From positions 25,961,511 through 26,025,510 of the forward strand of contig CM064665.1 of assembly GCA_032717465.1 (NCBI GenBank): a stretch of 64,000 nt of DNA. Reading direction: 5' to 3'. The first letter of the stretch is position 1. Each line of letters starts with the position of its first letter. A model generated the notes under the pieces. The model searched no databases. It saw only the letters and a list, made by a program, of their open reading frames with translations, and was not told the DNA's origin. Shown here piece by piece: positions 8,798-20,115 of this stretch. The position numbers and the translations under genes are program-made. The DNA is from Coenobita brevimanus. Lineage: Eukaryota; Arthropoda; Malacostraca; Decapoda; Coenobitidae.

Positions 8798-10024
8798 GTC
8801 TTGCTTCAATCTGAGGGATGAACAGGCTGGTTTTAGAAAGGGACGTGGTTGCAATGATCAGATCTTTATAGTTAGGCATTTGATGCAGCAAGTTAATGAA
8901 ATGAGAGTACCGTTAAGTCTTTGTTTTGTTGATTTTGAAAAGGCTTTTGATAGTGTTTCGAGAGAGACTATGGGGAAGATCATGAGACATTATGGAATAC
9001 CAGAGGAGTTTGTGAGGGTCATTATGAACATGCATGAGGACACATTTTGTAAAGTGATGGTTGATGGTTGTCTGAGTGATTCGTTTGAAGTCAAGTCCGG
9101 AGTAATTCAAGGTGGTGTTCTATCGCCTTTACTATTTATATTGGTCATTGATTACATTATGAAACGTGTTGGAACAGAAACCGGTGCAGGTATACTTTGG
9201 GGAGGGAACAGGAAACTTTTGGATTTAGAGTATGCAGATGATATAGTTTTGATTTGTGATGGGCCAGAAGAGATGCAGAGAGTGTTGGACTGTTTGGTGA
9301 GTGAAGGTCGCAAGGTGGGTTTGGTTATTAATTGTGGAAAAACTGAAATAATCAATATGAATATGGAAAATGCGCAGGAATGTGTAATTGGAGGTATGGT
9401 TGTAAAGCAAGTTGATAGGTTTAAATATTTAGGTACTTATTTAGCCAAGGATGGTTCTTTGAACTTTGAATTCGAGGAAAGGTTAAAGAAGGCTAATCAG
9501 GCAATGGGAATGCTTAAAAATATTTGGAATAATAACAATTTTTATGTGCATACAAAAATCAAACTTTATAAGGTAATGGTTAGGAGTATCTTAATTTATG
9601 GACACGAGTCTTGGTACAGCACAGTGACTATGGAAAATAAATTCTTGGTGTTTGAAAACAAAGCACTTAGAAGAATATTAGGAGTTAAGTGGTGGGAAAG
9701 GATACCAAATAGTAGAATTAAAGAAATAACGGGAGTGCAGCCGATCGATGAATATGTTAGATTCTCACGATGGAAGTGGCTAGGACATGTGTATAGGAGA
9801 CAGGGAATAGTACGAGGTACACCAGGGTGGGTGGCACTTGGTAGGAGAGGTAGAGGAAGGCCAAAAGAGACGTGGGTGAGGACAATGAGACGGGAAGCTG
9901 GAGATGAGTGTTGGGGAGATCTTGAGGAGTTAGCACAAGATAGGATGTGGTGGTGTGAGTTCATCGAGGCCCTATGCATCCCCGAGGGTGCCACAGGAAA
10001 TGACTGACTGATTGATTGACACAA
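8798..10024 (+). mobile_element. LINE-D, 5'-truncated non-LTR retrotransposon
   Basis: The frame is already open at ~8811 (RDEQAGFRKGRGCNDQIF), upstream of the first Met, so the copy is 5'-truncated inside the RT fingers. After the stop it ends in TGACTGACTGATTGATTGAC, a short tetranucleotide-like tail. It lies directly after the LINE-B GAT tail. The clade is uncertain (RTE- or Daphne-like tail architecture). Confidence 0.85.
8880..10007 (+). CDS. LINE-D reverse transcriptase, intact but 5'-truncated ORF
   Basis: 375 residues from the first Met; the open frame extends upstream to ~8811. RT motifs in order: FVDFEKAFDSV (residues 16-26), VIQGGVLSPLLFILVID (75-91), catalytic YADD (118-121), GLVINCGKTE, FKYLGTYL. 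A C-terminal region follows with RWKWLGHVYRR, RRGRGRPKETW and a tail rich in Trp (DRMWWCEFIEALC). No stop or frameshift is seen, so the copy is fairly young. In life the protein would reverse-transcribe the element's RNA at a nicked target; the endonuclease and the first RT motifs are missing here, so this copy cannot act alone. Confidence 0.85.
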   Translation: MMQQVNEMRVPLSLCFVDFEKAFDSVSRETMGKIMRHYGIPEEFVRVIMNMHEDTFCKVMVDGCLSDSFEVKSGVIQGGVLSPLLFILVIDYIMKRVGTETGAGILWGGNRKLLDLEYADDIVLICDGPEEMQRVLDCLVSEGRKVGLVINCGKTEIINMNMENAQECVIGGMVVKQVDRFKYLGTYLAKDGSLNFEFEERLKKANQAMGMLKNIWNNNNFYVHTKIKLYKVMVRSILIYGHESWYSTVTMENKFLVFENKALRRILGVKWWERIPNSRIKEITGVQPIDEYVRFSRWKWLGHVYRRQGIVRGTPGWVALGRRGRGRPKETWVRTMRREAGDECWGDLEELAQDRMWWCEFIEALCIPEGATGND

Positions 10025-10438
10025 AAATAAAGAAATGTACCAATATACCTGCTGTCATACTAACTACTTATGATTGCCTATGTGAATACTGAATGCCTTG
10101 GAATAACAACTGTGCTGTATTGGTATTAGAAAACAGTACTGGAGAAGCCGAGACTAAGCTGACATTTCAAGTGTAAAGGCGCCACTTTTCCAAACAGTCA
10201 TACTCTACAGTGAGGGATAAAAAAAAAAAAGCCTATGTGGAATTCATTAGCTACTGTTATCCGGCACAGTGAACTAAGAGTACCTGGCTAGCATACTGTA
10301 GCAACATTTTTGGTGCTGTAACACTTACAAGGGATGGAATTACATAAGAATGCAGAGTTTAATGCTTACAGTCATTTATCACTGTGTCAGGGAAGTCTGT
10401 CTATCAACATAGTCAATATATCTGTTATTGCACCTGTT
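10025..10438. other. No recognised feature
   Basis: AT-rich intron-like DNA with an A-run at ~10219; no repeat match or ORF. Confidence 0.5.
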
Positions 10439-10814
10439 AGTGGTAGGTGGTGGCGACCATCATCCACTCACCTGGTGTAGTGGTGCCTACTTCTTCCTTA
10501 GCCTTTACCATTCTTTTTCTGTGCCTGCCCTCCTCTCTTCCCATTTCTTCCATCTTTCCTATCACTTCTTATTGCTTTTCCTTCCTTTACAGGTGGCTTT
10601 ACATTAAGTGACAAGCCAAATGGTTTCCTGTAAGCCAAGAAACCATTTACAACGCTGGGTGGTAACCATATAACCAAACCATACATGCTCCCTACGTGTC
10701 AACAAGTGGGTTAGTGGAGGGTTAGTGCCCCTCCCCATAAAACAAATAACTCAAAGTCAAATGGCCACCCCTTACGGGATTATGGCGTCTGGTAATAGAT
10801 AAATAGATAGATAG
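10439..10814 (+). mobile_element. N1 non-autonomous retroposon (5' module fused to LINE-A2 tail)
   Basis: Starts AGTGGTAGGTGGTGGCGACC and ends with GGCCACCCCTTACGGG, GGCGTCTGGTAATAG and GATA repeats. It carries the hairpin AAATGGTTTCCTG...AAGAAACCATTT. Flanks ACCTGTT (before) and ACTTGTT (after) could be a mutated target-site duplication. Same junction as the copies at 41.2 and 46.2 kb. Confidence 0.8.
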
Positions 10815-11872
10815 GTACTTGTTAGGAAAGTAGAATAACTTTTATTTGTCCGTCAATACTTAGTGTTTAAAACAACAGCTACTGTAAAAACAAGCACACA
10901 AACATACAGAAGGTTTATGTATAATTCCATACCAGGGATATACTAAACATTGACAAAACAGATGACAATGTAACTGACTATCTAACTTACGTTTTGATAC
11001 TGCCTACTGCAGTATGGGGGGAGGGGGTGGCTTCCACAGGAAATATTTTTATGTATTTCTGGTTATAAGCAGCAATATTCCCTCCTCCCATAACACAACA
11101 GCCTCCTTCAACAAAACTTCTCCTCCATATACAATATTGTAATGTCAACCATATATAGTTAACACAAAGAGAGCCATTCATCTCCACTACCAAAACAGCC
11201 AGGTGCTACAACATCTGTACACCAACAGGCAGCACAACAACACAACACACCTGCAGCTTGTACATGTGCTACCTGGGTAGTTCCAGGGCAATGACCTGTA
11301 CCCCCTCCACAATATGTCTACCCCCGATGTATATATGTCCCCCCCCCAATGCATACATGCCCCCACTAATCTTGCTAGGTCAGCACCCTTTCCCACGCCT
11401 GAAGACGGCGTTATTGCATCAGTTCATATCAGACAGCCGACACGGGCAGACTATTTTACTGTGGGCTTGTAATAAACTCCTTATCTAGCTGTTTGTACAC
11501 GGAGTTTCTATTACCAAAGTATAGCAAGTTACTTTACAGACCAATTCCTGGCTCAAATTCTCAATGTACGCCACAGCTCCACACTTTTTAAAGATTATAT
11601 AACACTGGTTTATCTGAAAGTTTATTAAATACACTCGAGTGTAATCAGTCCTAAGTACTGATATCTGTCTCTATAACTTAAAAACATTATAGGTTAGCGA
11701 GTATTGTCCTAAGGTCTAATAAAATACTTTTGCAACAAAGTTTGTAACTAATGTAGTAATATTTCCCCTTCACCTGCATCCACCCCCACCTACACGATTT
11801 AAAGCACAATAACGCAAAAATGTCAATACTCAATTTTTACAATATAATTCAGTGGCAACATGTTATTTATTA
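10815..11872. other. No recognised feature
   Basis: Intron-like DNA. Short open frames at 10987-11396 and 11258-11488 show no domain. Confidence 0.5.
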
Positions 11873-12122
11873 TTTTATTTATTTTTCCAACTCTGGGCAT
11901 ATGTTTTGCAGCCAGTTCCGTGAGGCCTAGCAGTCCCCTTATGTGCCTTTTGACTCCACATGCCACCACTTCGGCGCTAACACCCACTGTTTTATTGACT
12001 ACATGCTAGGGCTGTCTCATACAGGAATGGTGTACTGGTATTAGTGTGGGTGTTTTTGCAGTATGTCGGTGGGTCTTATCGTATTTCAGATACGTCTGTC
12101 TTAATGAAATTTAAATCCTTAA
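11873..12122 (-). mobile_element. SINE-H, left part
   Basis: Shares CACCACTTCGGCGCTAACAC and CATGCTAGGGCTGTCTCATA with the copies at 25341-25700 and 29228-29549. It is interrupted after AAATCCTTAA by a LINE-A2 fragment and continues at 12459. Confidence 0.8.
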
Positions 12123-12458
12123 AACAAATGAGGACGTGGAGGAGCGTTGTGGTGTAGATGTGGATGTGATAGGAAGCGTTAGGAGGAACACACTGAGGTG
12201 GTTTGGCCATGTGGAGAGGATGGAGAGTGAGAGACTGACGAGGAGAGTGTATGTGAGGTGGAGGGGGAAGAGGGAGGGGGAGGTTAAGGATGAGATGGAG
12301 GGGTGGAGTGGAGAGGTATATGAGAGAGGGGGAGGGGGTGAGCTGAGAGCAGGGCAATGAAATGGTGGGGGACAGAGCGACATGGAGGCGATTTGTTTGT
12401 GGCCACCCCTTACAGGATTAAGGCGTCTGGCAATAGATATACAGACAGACAGATAGAC
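12123..12458 (+). mobile_element. LINE-A2 3' fragment inserted in SINE-H
   Basis: Flanked by AAATCCTTAA at 12113-12122 and 12459-12468, a 10-bp target-site duplication. Encodes RNTLRWFGHVERMESERLT. The 3' end is TTAAGGCGTCTGGCAATAG with a mixed GATA/ACAG tail. Confidence 0.92.
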
Positions 12459-12515
12459 AAATCCTTAAGCTGTTTCCCGCCCCAGCTAAGAATCAGGCAC
12501 GAGTCCATTAGGCCC
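12459..12515 (-). mobile_element. SINE-H, right part
   Basis: Resumes at the duplicated AAATCCTTAA and continues through CCCGCCCCAGCTAAGAATC, the degraded B-box side of the SINE. Confidence 0.7.
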
Positions 12516-12659
12516 GCCTCTCAACACTTGGTTCTGAGTAATACACTAGCGAAAAGTTCAACCACCTTAGCAAGTGACAAGGTAAACCTGTGGACGGTAC
12601 TGTGCCTCTGATGTCACATTTGGCTCAGGCTGGCCAGGATAACCACCTTGGGTCTTGTC

Positions 12660-12995
12660 AGATTCTTTTTTTTTTTTAATGCTAAGAAGAAACCAAAGGC
12701 CATGAGCCCACAAACTGTTCCTTCCAAGAAAAAAACAAAACAAAAACAATACACGAGAGAGCCAAATTCAAGATCCAATCATTTCGAGATGCCTGGACAC
12801 ACTGCGTTTGAAAGACTGGAGATCATAGGAAGCACGAAATACAGACAGAGAGAGAGACGGTTCCAGAGCTGACTTGTTGCATACATGAAGGACTGGGAGT
12901 AACGGAAATACAGACAGAGGGAGACAGTTCCAGAGCTGACCTGCTGCATAGGCTACATGAAGGACTAGGAGTAACGGTTAGCTCTTGCAAAATAA
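12660..12995 (-). mobile_element. LINE-F 3' end
   Basis: Minus-strand 3' end of a Jockey/CR1-type LINE; CATTTCGAGATGCCTGGACA is the complement of the conserved VSRHLEM coding end. It contains a ~67-bp internal tandem duplication (GTTCCAGAGCTGAC region, ~12850-12975). Confidence 0.8.
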
Positions 12996-13094
12996 CCAGC
13001 ATATAGGCGGCTGATTAAGAAGAGCATCACCTGTTACTCCACCACATTCTCACTTTGTACTGAATCTGACCCACCTATATCCATAAAGAAGCAA

Positions 13095-13372
13095 TAGGAG
13101 AAACACACCGAGGTGGTGTGGCCATGTGGAGAGGATGGTGAGTGAGAGACTGATGAGGAGAGTGTATGTCAGTGAGGTGGAGGGGGGGAAAGGGAGGGGG
13201 AGGCCGAGGATGAGATGGTGGGATGGAGTGGAGAGGTATACGAGAGAGAGGGGTGTGAGCTGGGAGCAGGGCAGTGAAATGGTAGGGGACAGGGCGACAT
13301 GGAGGCGATTTGTTTGTGGCAACCCCCTACGGGATTAAGGCGTTTGACAATAGATAGATAGACAGATAGACC
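13095..13372 (+). mobile_element. LINE-A2 3' fragment
   Basis: C-terminal frame 13126-13338 (SERLMRRVYVSEVEGGKGRG to TWRRFVCGNPLRD), then the tail GGCGTTTGACAATAG and GATA/GACA repeats. Confidence 0.88.
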
Positions 13373-13557
13373 TCTTGGCAACCCTAGCCCCACTAAACCA
13401 ACTGCCACTGGAGCTGCCACGGATGCGAAGAAGTGACAGTTCATCTAAGCAGTGAAGTAAGAAACTGTTCTGCCGTTAAGTGGTGTTTGAAAGGCCAAGC
13501 TGGTACAAAAATAGAAAATGAATGAATCGACCACACAAACAATTGGCACCCTCGACA

Positions 13558-14335
13558 TTTGACATAAGAACATAAGAAGAGAGGATAACTGCAGTAGGCT
13601 GGTTGGCCCATGCTAGGCAGCTCCTAGAAGAGTAACTGAACTACTAGAATGAGATAAGGATAGCAAAGAAGAAGGCTCTCCCCCGCCCTCCAAACCCTCC
13701 AGCCGAAGCCGGCAGGAAAAAGTCAGAAAGAACACCACGCCGTATAGAAAAACTGGCGTGGACATTTTACAGGAAAGTGTGAAAGGAGAATAGAGACTAT
13801 CATAGTGTAACCTGAAAAGAAAATTTTTTTGAATTAGTATTGGTTATAAGATTTTCTTTATTCTATATCCACCCCTTATTTGTCATATGCTTATCTAGCC
13901 TATGCTTGAAACTCTAAATGGAAGAGGCAGCAACTACTTTACTAGGTAGCTTATTCCATTCGTCTACTACTCTATTACCAAACCAATTTCCCTTCTGAAA
14001 CGGAATTTTTCTAGTTTGAAACCATTATTTCTAGTTCTATCCTGTATGCTCACTTTAAGTACCTTGCTAATATCTCCCTTATTTATACCATTCATCCACT
14101 TAAACACCTCAATTAAGTCTCCCCTTACTCTACGCCTCTCTAGCGAATGCAGACTTAGTCTTTTCAGTCTGTCTTCATATGACAGGTTCCGGACGTCATG
14201 TATCATTTTAGTCATTCTTCTCTGTACATTTTCTAACGAATTAATATCCATTCTATAGTAAGGACACCAAAATTGTACTGCGTAGTCTAAATGTGGCCTT
14301 ACTAATGCTAGATATCAGAAGAAACACCATACCAA
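13558..14335 (-). mobile_element. CR1-like LINE, 3' fragment
   Basis: The minus frame 13967-14251 reads INSLENVQRRMTKMIHDV, then LERRRVRGDLIEVFKWMNG, a C-terminus characteristic of CR1-type LINEs. After a one-base frameshift near 13985 it continues WFGNRVVDEWNKLPSKVV to a stop. The 3' end carries the short direct repeat TTCTTATG (x2), as is usual for CR1 termini. Confidence 0.8.
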
Positions 14336-15245
14336 GGTTCTGGCACACGCAAATGGAATTCTTGTCTGGTGTCTGACCTGCCAAGTCTTACTATGAGTGC
14401 CGGTGAACTCTGTGATGCTATGGCAGCAGGTCAGGATTTACTATGGATAAGTCACATGCAGGTTTAGGATCTACCATCAACCGCTTTGTTTATGCCTCAC
14501 GTGGATGGCCATGTGTGTGTGTGTTGGCATGGTGTGCATAGCCTATAACTTATTGCTAGAAGAACAAGGATATGTGCCAAGTGACCTGGGGGGGAATAAG
14601 GCCTTTTTTATGTGTTTTCTTATGCACTTATAGCACATGACAGTGCTCTTTGGCGTGTACATTTAACTGTGCAATGTAGTGCACTCTGATGATTTTTTGT
14701 TGTTGTAATTTTAAGTATCATACTGATGAAACACTACCAGGTATACTACTAACTGCCCCACACATTTAATAACAAGCTTCCAAAAAGTCAAACTAATACA
14801 AGCAACTTCTTTACAGATGGGTAGGCCTGGCTCCTTTACTAACTGCCTCCAGGTTATTCTGTCCTCATGGCCTACATATTCCTCTCACCACTTCAGTCGC
14901 TCCTCTGCCTCCTTCCTCTTTCTCACCTTGGCCTATGTACTGTTCCGTCCCTTTCAAATTCTTTATCTCACTTTCCAATACTCTAAGGTACCATGTGTAT
15001 GGGCTGCCTGTTTATAAATTACTAGTAAGATAGCATTCCAAAATAGAGAAATAAGGCTAAATAAAACAATTAAATGAATAAAACTGGTATATACTGAAAA
15101 TGCGGGGGGATACAAATCAGCTTTATTGTAGCAATGAAACTTAAGTAAACAACCTTTGTAATTCACTGTGGACTTGACAAAATGACAGCTAATAAAAAGA
15201 AGTACCGGTAATTTAATATATAACAGGCTGCCTTCTCTGAATACA
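14336..15245. other. No clearly recognised feature
   Basis: Contains short frames at 14817-15166 without domains; a weak RGRGRP-like reading on the minus strand at ~14830-14990 might be an old LINE tail but is not convincing. Confidence 0.45.
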
Positions 15246-16013
15246 TGGGACCCTTGCTATAACGAACCCTCTTACGGCCCATAATTCCAATGCAAGTTTT
15301 TCTAAATACCTTTGTTATTTATACTGTCTATTCTGTTAAGCCTGTAGTCATTCTGAAACGGGTCATTTCAATGGCTTATATAATGTAATATGATTAGGGT
15401 ATAACTGAAGAACTGAGAGGAAGGACGGGGCTGGAGTGTCTGGGAGGATGGAGGATGACAATTGGCTGCGGAAGGTGAGAAGTGTGAACATCGAGGGTAG
15501 GGCTGCAGGAGGCAGACCAAAAATAGACCTGGGATGAGGTTATACAGTGTGAACTCAGGGATAAGGGACTGAATAGGGAGGCTGCCCGAGACTGAGCACC
15601 ATGGAGGGCCGCCATTAGGTGACCACGGCTGATGCATGCAATCACGTTGGAGCCTTTGTAAATGATAAAATACGTGTCAATTATTCCCCAGTATTTACTC
15701 CCATACACAGGTGATGGAGACAGCACACCTTCATGCGGGTCTTCTTTACTTCCACGGTGCCCTTCCATCCTTCAAAACACTGTCAACTTCTGTTATTGTT
15801 CCAGGAAGCAATCTTTCTCAACATTACATTCAGTTCTACAGTATTTATGAAACCCTCCAGCTGACTACATCACCAGCCTCCCCCGGCACCTCCACCTCTG
15901 TACTCTGCTGTGTACCCTGCCTGCCGTCTTCAGTACAGTGACCCTCCCTGTCACGGACTCATTGGGAGGAAGCCTGATCCGATAAAACCAAAAGTCTGGT
16001 ATATCCAATGGTC
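15246..16013. mobile_element. Candidate pogo/Tigger-like MITE containing a LINE-C fragment
   Basis: The left end GGGACCCTTGCTATAACG and the right end complement GGGGACCATTGGATATACC are imperfect inverted repeats. A related end (GTTCGTTATAGCCAATGG) occurs at ~16208. Boundaries and family are uncertain. Confidence 0.35.
15405..15668 (+). mobile_element. LINE-C 3' fragment
   Basis: Matches the end of LINE-C: GTGAGAAGTGTGAACATCGA, GACTGAATAGGGAGGCTGCC, then ATTAGGTGACCACGG and TTGGAGCCTTTG. Confidence 0.8.
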
Positions 16014-16540
16014 CCCTCTGAGGTTATTTTTCAAGCACGTTTGAAAATAATACAACAGCACTTTCTAGTCCTGAATATGAAAACTATACCCATCTTACAC
16101 TAACTTGGCCCAAAGTCTGTCTTTTGCAGTGTAGGCTATTTCACATCCGTCACTGCACTTGTTCATGCAACACGTGTAGGCTATGGCGATCCACTGCACC
16201 CCACTTAACACTGTTCGTTATAGCCAATGGAAGTCCGGCGGTTTCACAGTGTTGATTAAATCCAACATCCGGTCTATCAAAGTACATTAAATTGAGAGTC
16301 TAGTGTGCCTGAAACTAGACATTTCAGGTGTACTCATCATTTCGGTCTTGCTATTATCTCCAGTCCCCATCAATTTGCCTCTTCCTATACACAGACCTGC
16401 TCTTCACTCACTACATCTGCAATTCAGTTTCATCTTCCTCCAGTCCATCTGCATCATCAGCATAAACACATGATAAACGCTTCCATAATTTACCTTCCAA
16501 CTCAAGTTCTGTATTGCCATTCTCACTTTTCATTCTTAAC
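16014..16540. other. No recognised feature
   Basis: Apart from the pogo-like end at ~16208, nothing matches another repeat or a gene. Confidence 0.45.
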
Positions 16541-16545
16541 GATTA

Positions 16546-16795
16546 AGTCTATCTATCTATCTATTACCAGACACTTCAATCCCGTAAGGGGTGCCTACAA
16601 ACAAATCGCCTCCATGTTGCCCTGTTCCCCGCCATTTCTCTGCCCTGCTCCCAGCTCACACACCCCTCTCATATACCTCTCCACTCCATCCCTCCATCTC
16701 ATCCTTGGCCTCCCTCTCCCCCAATCCACCTCACTCACATACACTCTCCTCATTAGTCTCTTGCTCTCCATCCTCTCCACATGGCCTTGTCCCAT
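16546..16795 (-). mobile_element. LINE-A2 3' fragment
   Basis: (TCTA)n tail at 16546-16565, then the A2 3' end; the minus frame 16595-16795 reads ERMESKRLMRRVYVSEVDWG. Confidence 0.85.
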
Positions 16796-16975
16796 GACGA
16801 GGATGCAAAATAAGCTGCAAAAGGGTAAAAGGGATATAACTGACTCTCGGCTTCATCAGATCAGGTTTTCTCCCAGTTACTGTAGTCCATTACAACGTGG
16901 CTCTACTGTTGTTATACATGCACTTAGCTTGGATGAAGTTGCTTTTGGCACGATGAAGAACAGACTCAGTAATAT

Positions 16976-17108
16976 CTATCTATCTATTGCCAGGCACCTT
17001 AATCCTGTAAGGCGTGGCCACAAATAAATCGCCTCCATGTCACCCTGTCCCCCACCATTTCACTGACCTGCTCCCAGCTCACACCCCGCTCTCTCATATA
17101 CCTCTCAT
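16976..17108 (-). mobile_element. LINE-A2 3' terminus
   Basis: Short copy (~130 bp) with its (TCTA)n tail at 16977 and end GCCAGGCACCTTAATCC. Confidence 0.8.
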
Positions 17109-17680
17109 AAACTCAGCAATATAGAGCTATAAAAACAAATAAAAGACAGCTGGGGAGCAAAAATTCACTAAACCCTTGCCACCTGGGAAGTGACGAATGG
17201 ATAAATCCCTGCCAATTGGTGGGTAGAGACAAGTAAGATCCATGTTACCCAGGACGTGATGAGTTACGAGGATTAGGCTGCAACAGGACGAAAATCTGGG
17301 CCAGGTTAGGGTAAATGAGACTAATTCTTCGTCACACGGGCGCGGCCTTTCCGTTTTTCCTTTTGAAGTTAGTCTGTCACGGGTTTGCTACCTGTTTCCC
17401 GTCCCCACTCAGCAGGGGTTCGGGGACACGTATTGTTTTCACTCGGTTTGTCTGTCAGTCTGTTAGCAACTTTATGTGAAAACTACTGGTGCGATCTTGA
17501 TTAAAATTCCTGGGATGATGGGCTACTTCTGATCACCTAATTAAATTCTGGGCCAAATTGGGCCAAGGTCCAGGCTGTAGCCCCCCCCCCCAAAAAAAAA
17601 AAAAAAATCGCCATAACTCGTTTCCAATTCGTCATATGGACATGCAGCCCAAACCTAAAGGTGCATCTTTCAAGTCTGCA
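17109..17680. other. No recognised feature
   Basis: C and A homopolymers at 17580-17606; otherwise nothing matched. Confidence 0.45.
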
Positions 17681-17896
17681 TCCTATAACATGCCTCAGTA
17701 CATCAGGGGGGTCACCCCCCAGTCAGCGGTAGGGGGGTCAGTGTCAGGTGGGTCCTATAACATGCCTCAGTACATCAGGGGGGTCACCCCCCAGTCAGCG
17801 GTAGGGGGGTCAGTGTCAGGTGGGTCCTATAACATGCCTCAGTACATCAGGGGGGTCACCCCCCAGTCAGCGGTAGGGGGGTCAGTGTCAGGTGGG
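17681..17896. repeat. 72-bp tandem repeat, 3 near-identical copies
   Basis: Units start TCCTATAACATGCCTCAGTA at 17681, 17753 and 17825. The plus frame stays open (24 residues per unit, SYNMPQYIRGVTPQSAVGG...), but no homology supports translation. Identity between units suggests a recent event. Confidence 0.95.
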
Positions 17897-18049
17897 TCGG
17901 GGCAAAAATTTCAAAGGGGCATAAAATCGTCAATTTTCACCCGATTTGCTCCAAATCTGATATGTGACATCTCTGACTAGATATCCTGTTGTGTTTATAC
18001 GTCAGCACTAAAATGACTGCCGGGGACGGGTTTGCTGTGTCTTGGCACC

Positions 18050-18625
18050 GACTCTTGTTACCGTATGCTTCACAGGTTGCCACAGATAACGGACATTTTA
18101 TTTATTTACCTGTGAAATAACGTACGTAAAGACCTGTTTACATCCCCTACTGTCACGCCAACAGTTATCGCCAACAGCATAGGCTAACTTGCCGCCAGAT
18201 TCGCCAAACGCACGTCTTGCTGAGGCGGGATTTCCACTTTCTTTACTGATATGTTAGGTTTGGGTAACTTCAGTTGATTAATCTAGGATAGGTTAGGTTA
18301 GGTCAGCATAGGTTAGGTTCTGACATTAGAGTAAGTTCAGTAAGTTAGGATAGACTGGGATTTTGCCTTATGGGTAATCGCAGCCTCTCAAAGGTTGGGT
18401 TAAGTGGCAGTCTCAGGTGGTTAAAATTGGGGGGATATTCGGGTGAAGCCTAAGCTTGGTTAGGATAGATTAGGTTAGACTGGCTCGTTAGGTTTCCCAC
18501 AGATTTGAGTGATTAACCAAGTGCACTAAAGAATTTCATCGGCGAGGTCGTCGGTAATCAACGCGTTCAAGTCGGTCAGCAGCCGCCACCAGTGACAGGG
18601 CGGCTTCCGTCATTACCCCCAATAG
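18050..18625. repeat. Repeat I, first copy (left part)
   Basis: Parallels 57890-58870 in order: GGTTGCCACAGATAACGG, a TTAGG-like stretch (18250-18320), AAGTGGCAGTCTC, then the AGCAGCCGCCACCAGTGACA end. It is interrupted by a LINE-A1 insertion and continues at ~19650. Family unknown. Confidence 0.6.
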
Positions 18626-19650
18626 GTCTATCTATCTATCTATAGCCCGACGCCCTAATCCCGCAAAGGGTGGCCGCTGACAAAACGCCTCCAAGTCACT
18701 CTGTCACCCACCATTTGACTCCCCTCCCCCCAACTCACCCCCCCCTCCCTCATATACCTCTCAACTCCATCCCTCCACCTCATCCTCGGTCTACCTCTCC
18801 CTCTCCCTCCCTCCACCTCACCTACATACACCCTCTTAGTCAGTCTTTCATTTTCCATTCTCTCCACATGTCCAAACCACCTCAGTGTATTTCTCCTAAT
18901 CTTTTCAACCACATCCACATCTACCCCACAACGTTCCTTCACTTCTTCATTCGTCAACCTGTCCCTCCACGTCACTCCACATACTCCTCTCAAGTAACTC
19001 ATTTCCACTGCTCTCACTCTTGACTTGTTCCCCTCTTGCAAGGTCCACGCCTCGCTTCCATACGTCAGGGTAGGGATCACAATACGATCATGCAGTGACT
19101 TCTTAACTTCCATACTCACCTCCCTATTTCTCATCACTGCTTTCAGTGTACCAACAACCTTTCTTCCCTGCTGTACCCTTTCACGTACTTCATCCCCCAA
19201 AGTTCCATCCTTGCTCATCACACTACCCAAGTACTTGAATGCACTCACATTCTCCATATCCTCACCATCCAATCTCACTGCACACTCTGTGACTTCATTC
19301 CTCTCAAACACCATAACTTTACTTTTGTTTACATTAACTTTCAGATTCCTCCTCCTACACAGTCCCAAATTCATTCACCAAACCTTGCAACTCCCATTCA
19401 TCTTCACTCAACAATACTGTATCATCAGCTAACAGCAACACCGGAAGCTTCCAAATCTCACCCTCATTCATTAGGGCCACCCCCACATCCACTGCCCTAC
19501 CTTGCACCTCCTTTACAACCCCATCCATATATATATTAAACAGCCATGGAGACATCACACAACCCTGTTTCAGTCCCACATTGAGATCAAAGAACTCACT
19601 CAGCTCACCATCCACTCGCACCGTAGCCCTAGCTCCCTCGTACATACGGT
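18626..19650 (-). mobile_element. LINE-A1 3' half
   Basis: Minus-strand copy very close to the one at 59130-62370. It covers RT from YEGARATVRVDGELSEFF (19355-19672 frame) through LLADDTVLLSEDEWELQG (FADD is changed to LADD) to the C-terminus (18655-19374 frame) and the tail GCCCGACGCCCTAATCC with TCTA repeats. One frameshift lies near 19360. It does not have the 38-bp duplication of the 59-62 kb copy. Confidence 0.92.
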
Positions 19651-19780
19651 GTATTTTATTTTTCGTGTGCACTTTTGGGAGTCAGAAATAACCAGATAAC
19701 CGTCTGTGCTGCAGTGGTATTGTAAGAAGACAGTTGCAATCGCCATGTCCGTTTGCTGAAGTTTACCTAAAACAGTATAG
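19650..19780. repeat. Repeat I, first copy (right part)
   Basis: GTGTATTTTATTTTTCG and TGTAAGAAGACAGTTGCAAT match 58875-59020 of the second copy. Confidence 0.55.
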
Positions 19781-20019
19781 CGTCAGCCTACACTGCAATG
19801 GTTGAGGGTGTGGTGGTGGCGGCCAGGGGGATGTGGATGACGTGGCGGGAAGGGGAGACTGTGAGTGGGGTGGGGAAGGGGGTGGGTTGAGTGGGGTGGT
19901 GAAGGGGGTGGGTTGAGTGGAGTGGGGGCAGTACCAGGGGGTGTCATTAAGAGGGTCTCCGCCTGGTGACTCATGGCCCTGGCCCGTGGCTGGCATAGTC
20001 TACCTTAACCCTTCATGGC

Positions 20020-20064
20020 CCACAGAGAGAGAGAGAGAGAGAAATACGACACTCAGAAACTACG

Positions 20065-20115
<51 letters not shown>

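Noticed and set aside
14830..14990. Old LINE C-terminus on the minus strand
   Set aside because: Only a vague Arg/Glu-rich resemblance; no conserved motif or tail could be confirmed.
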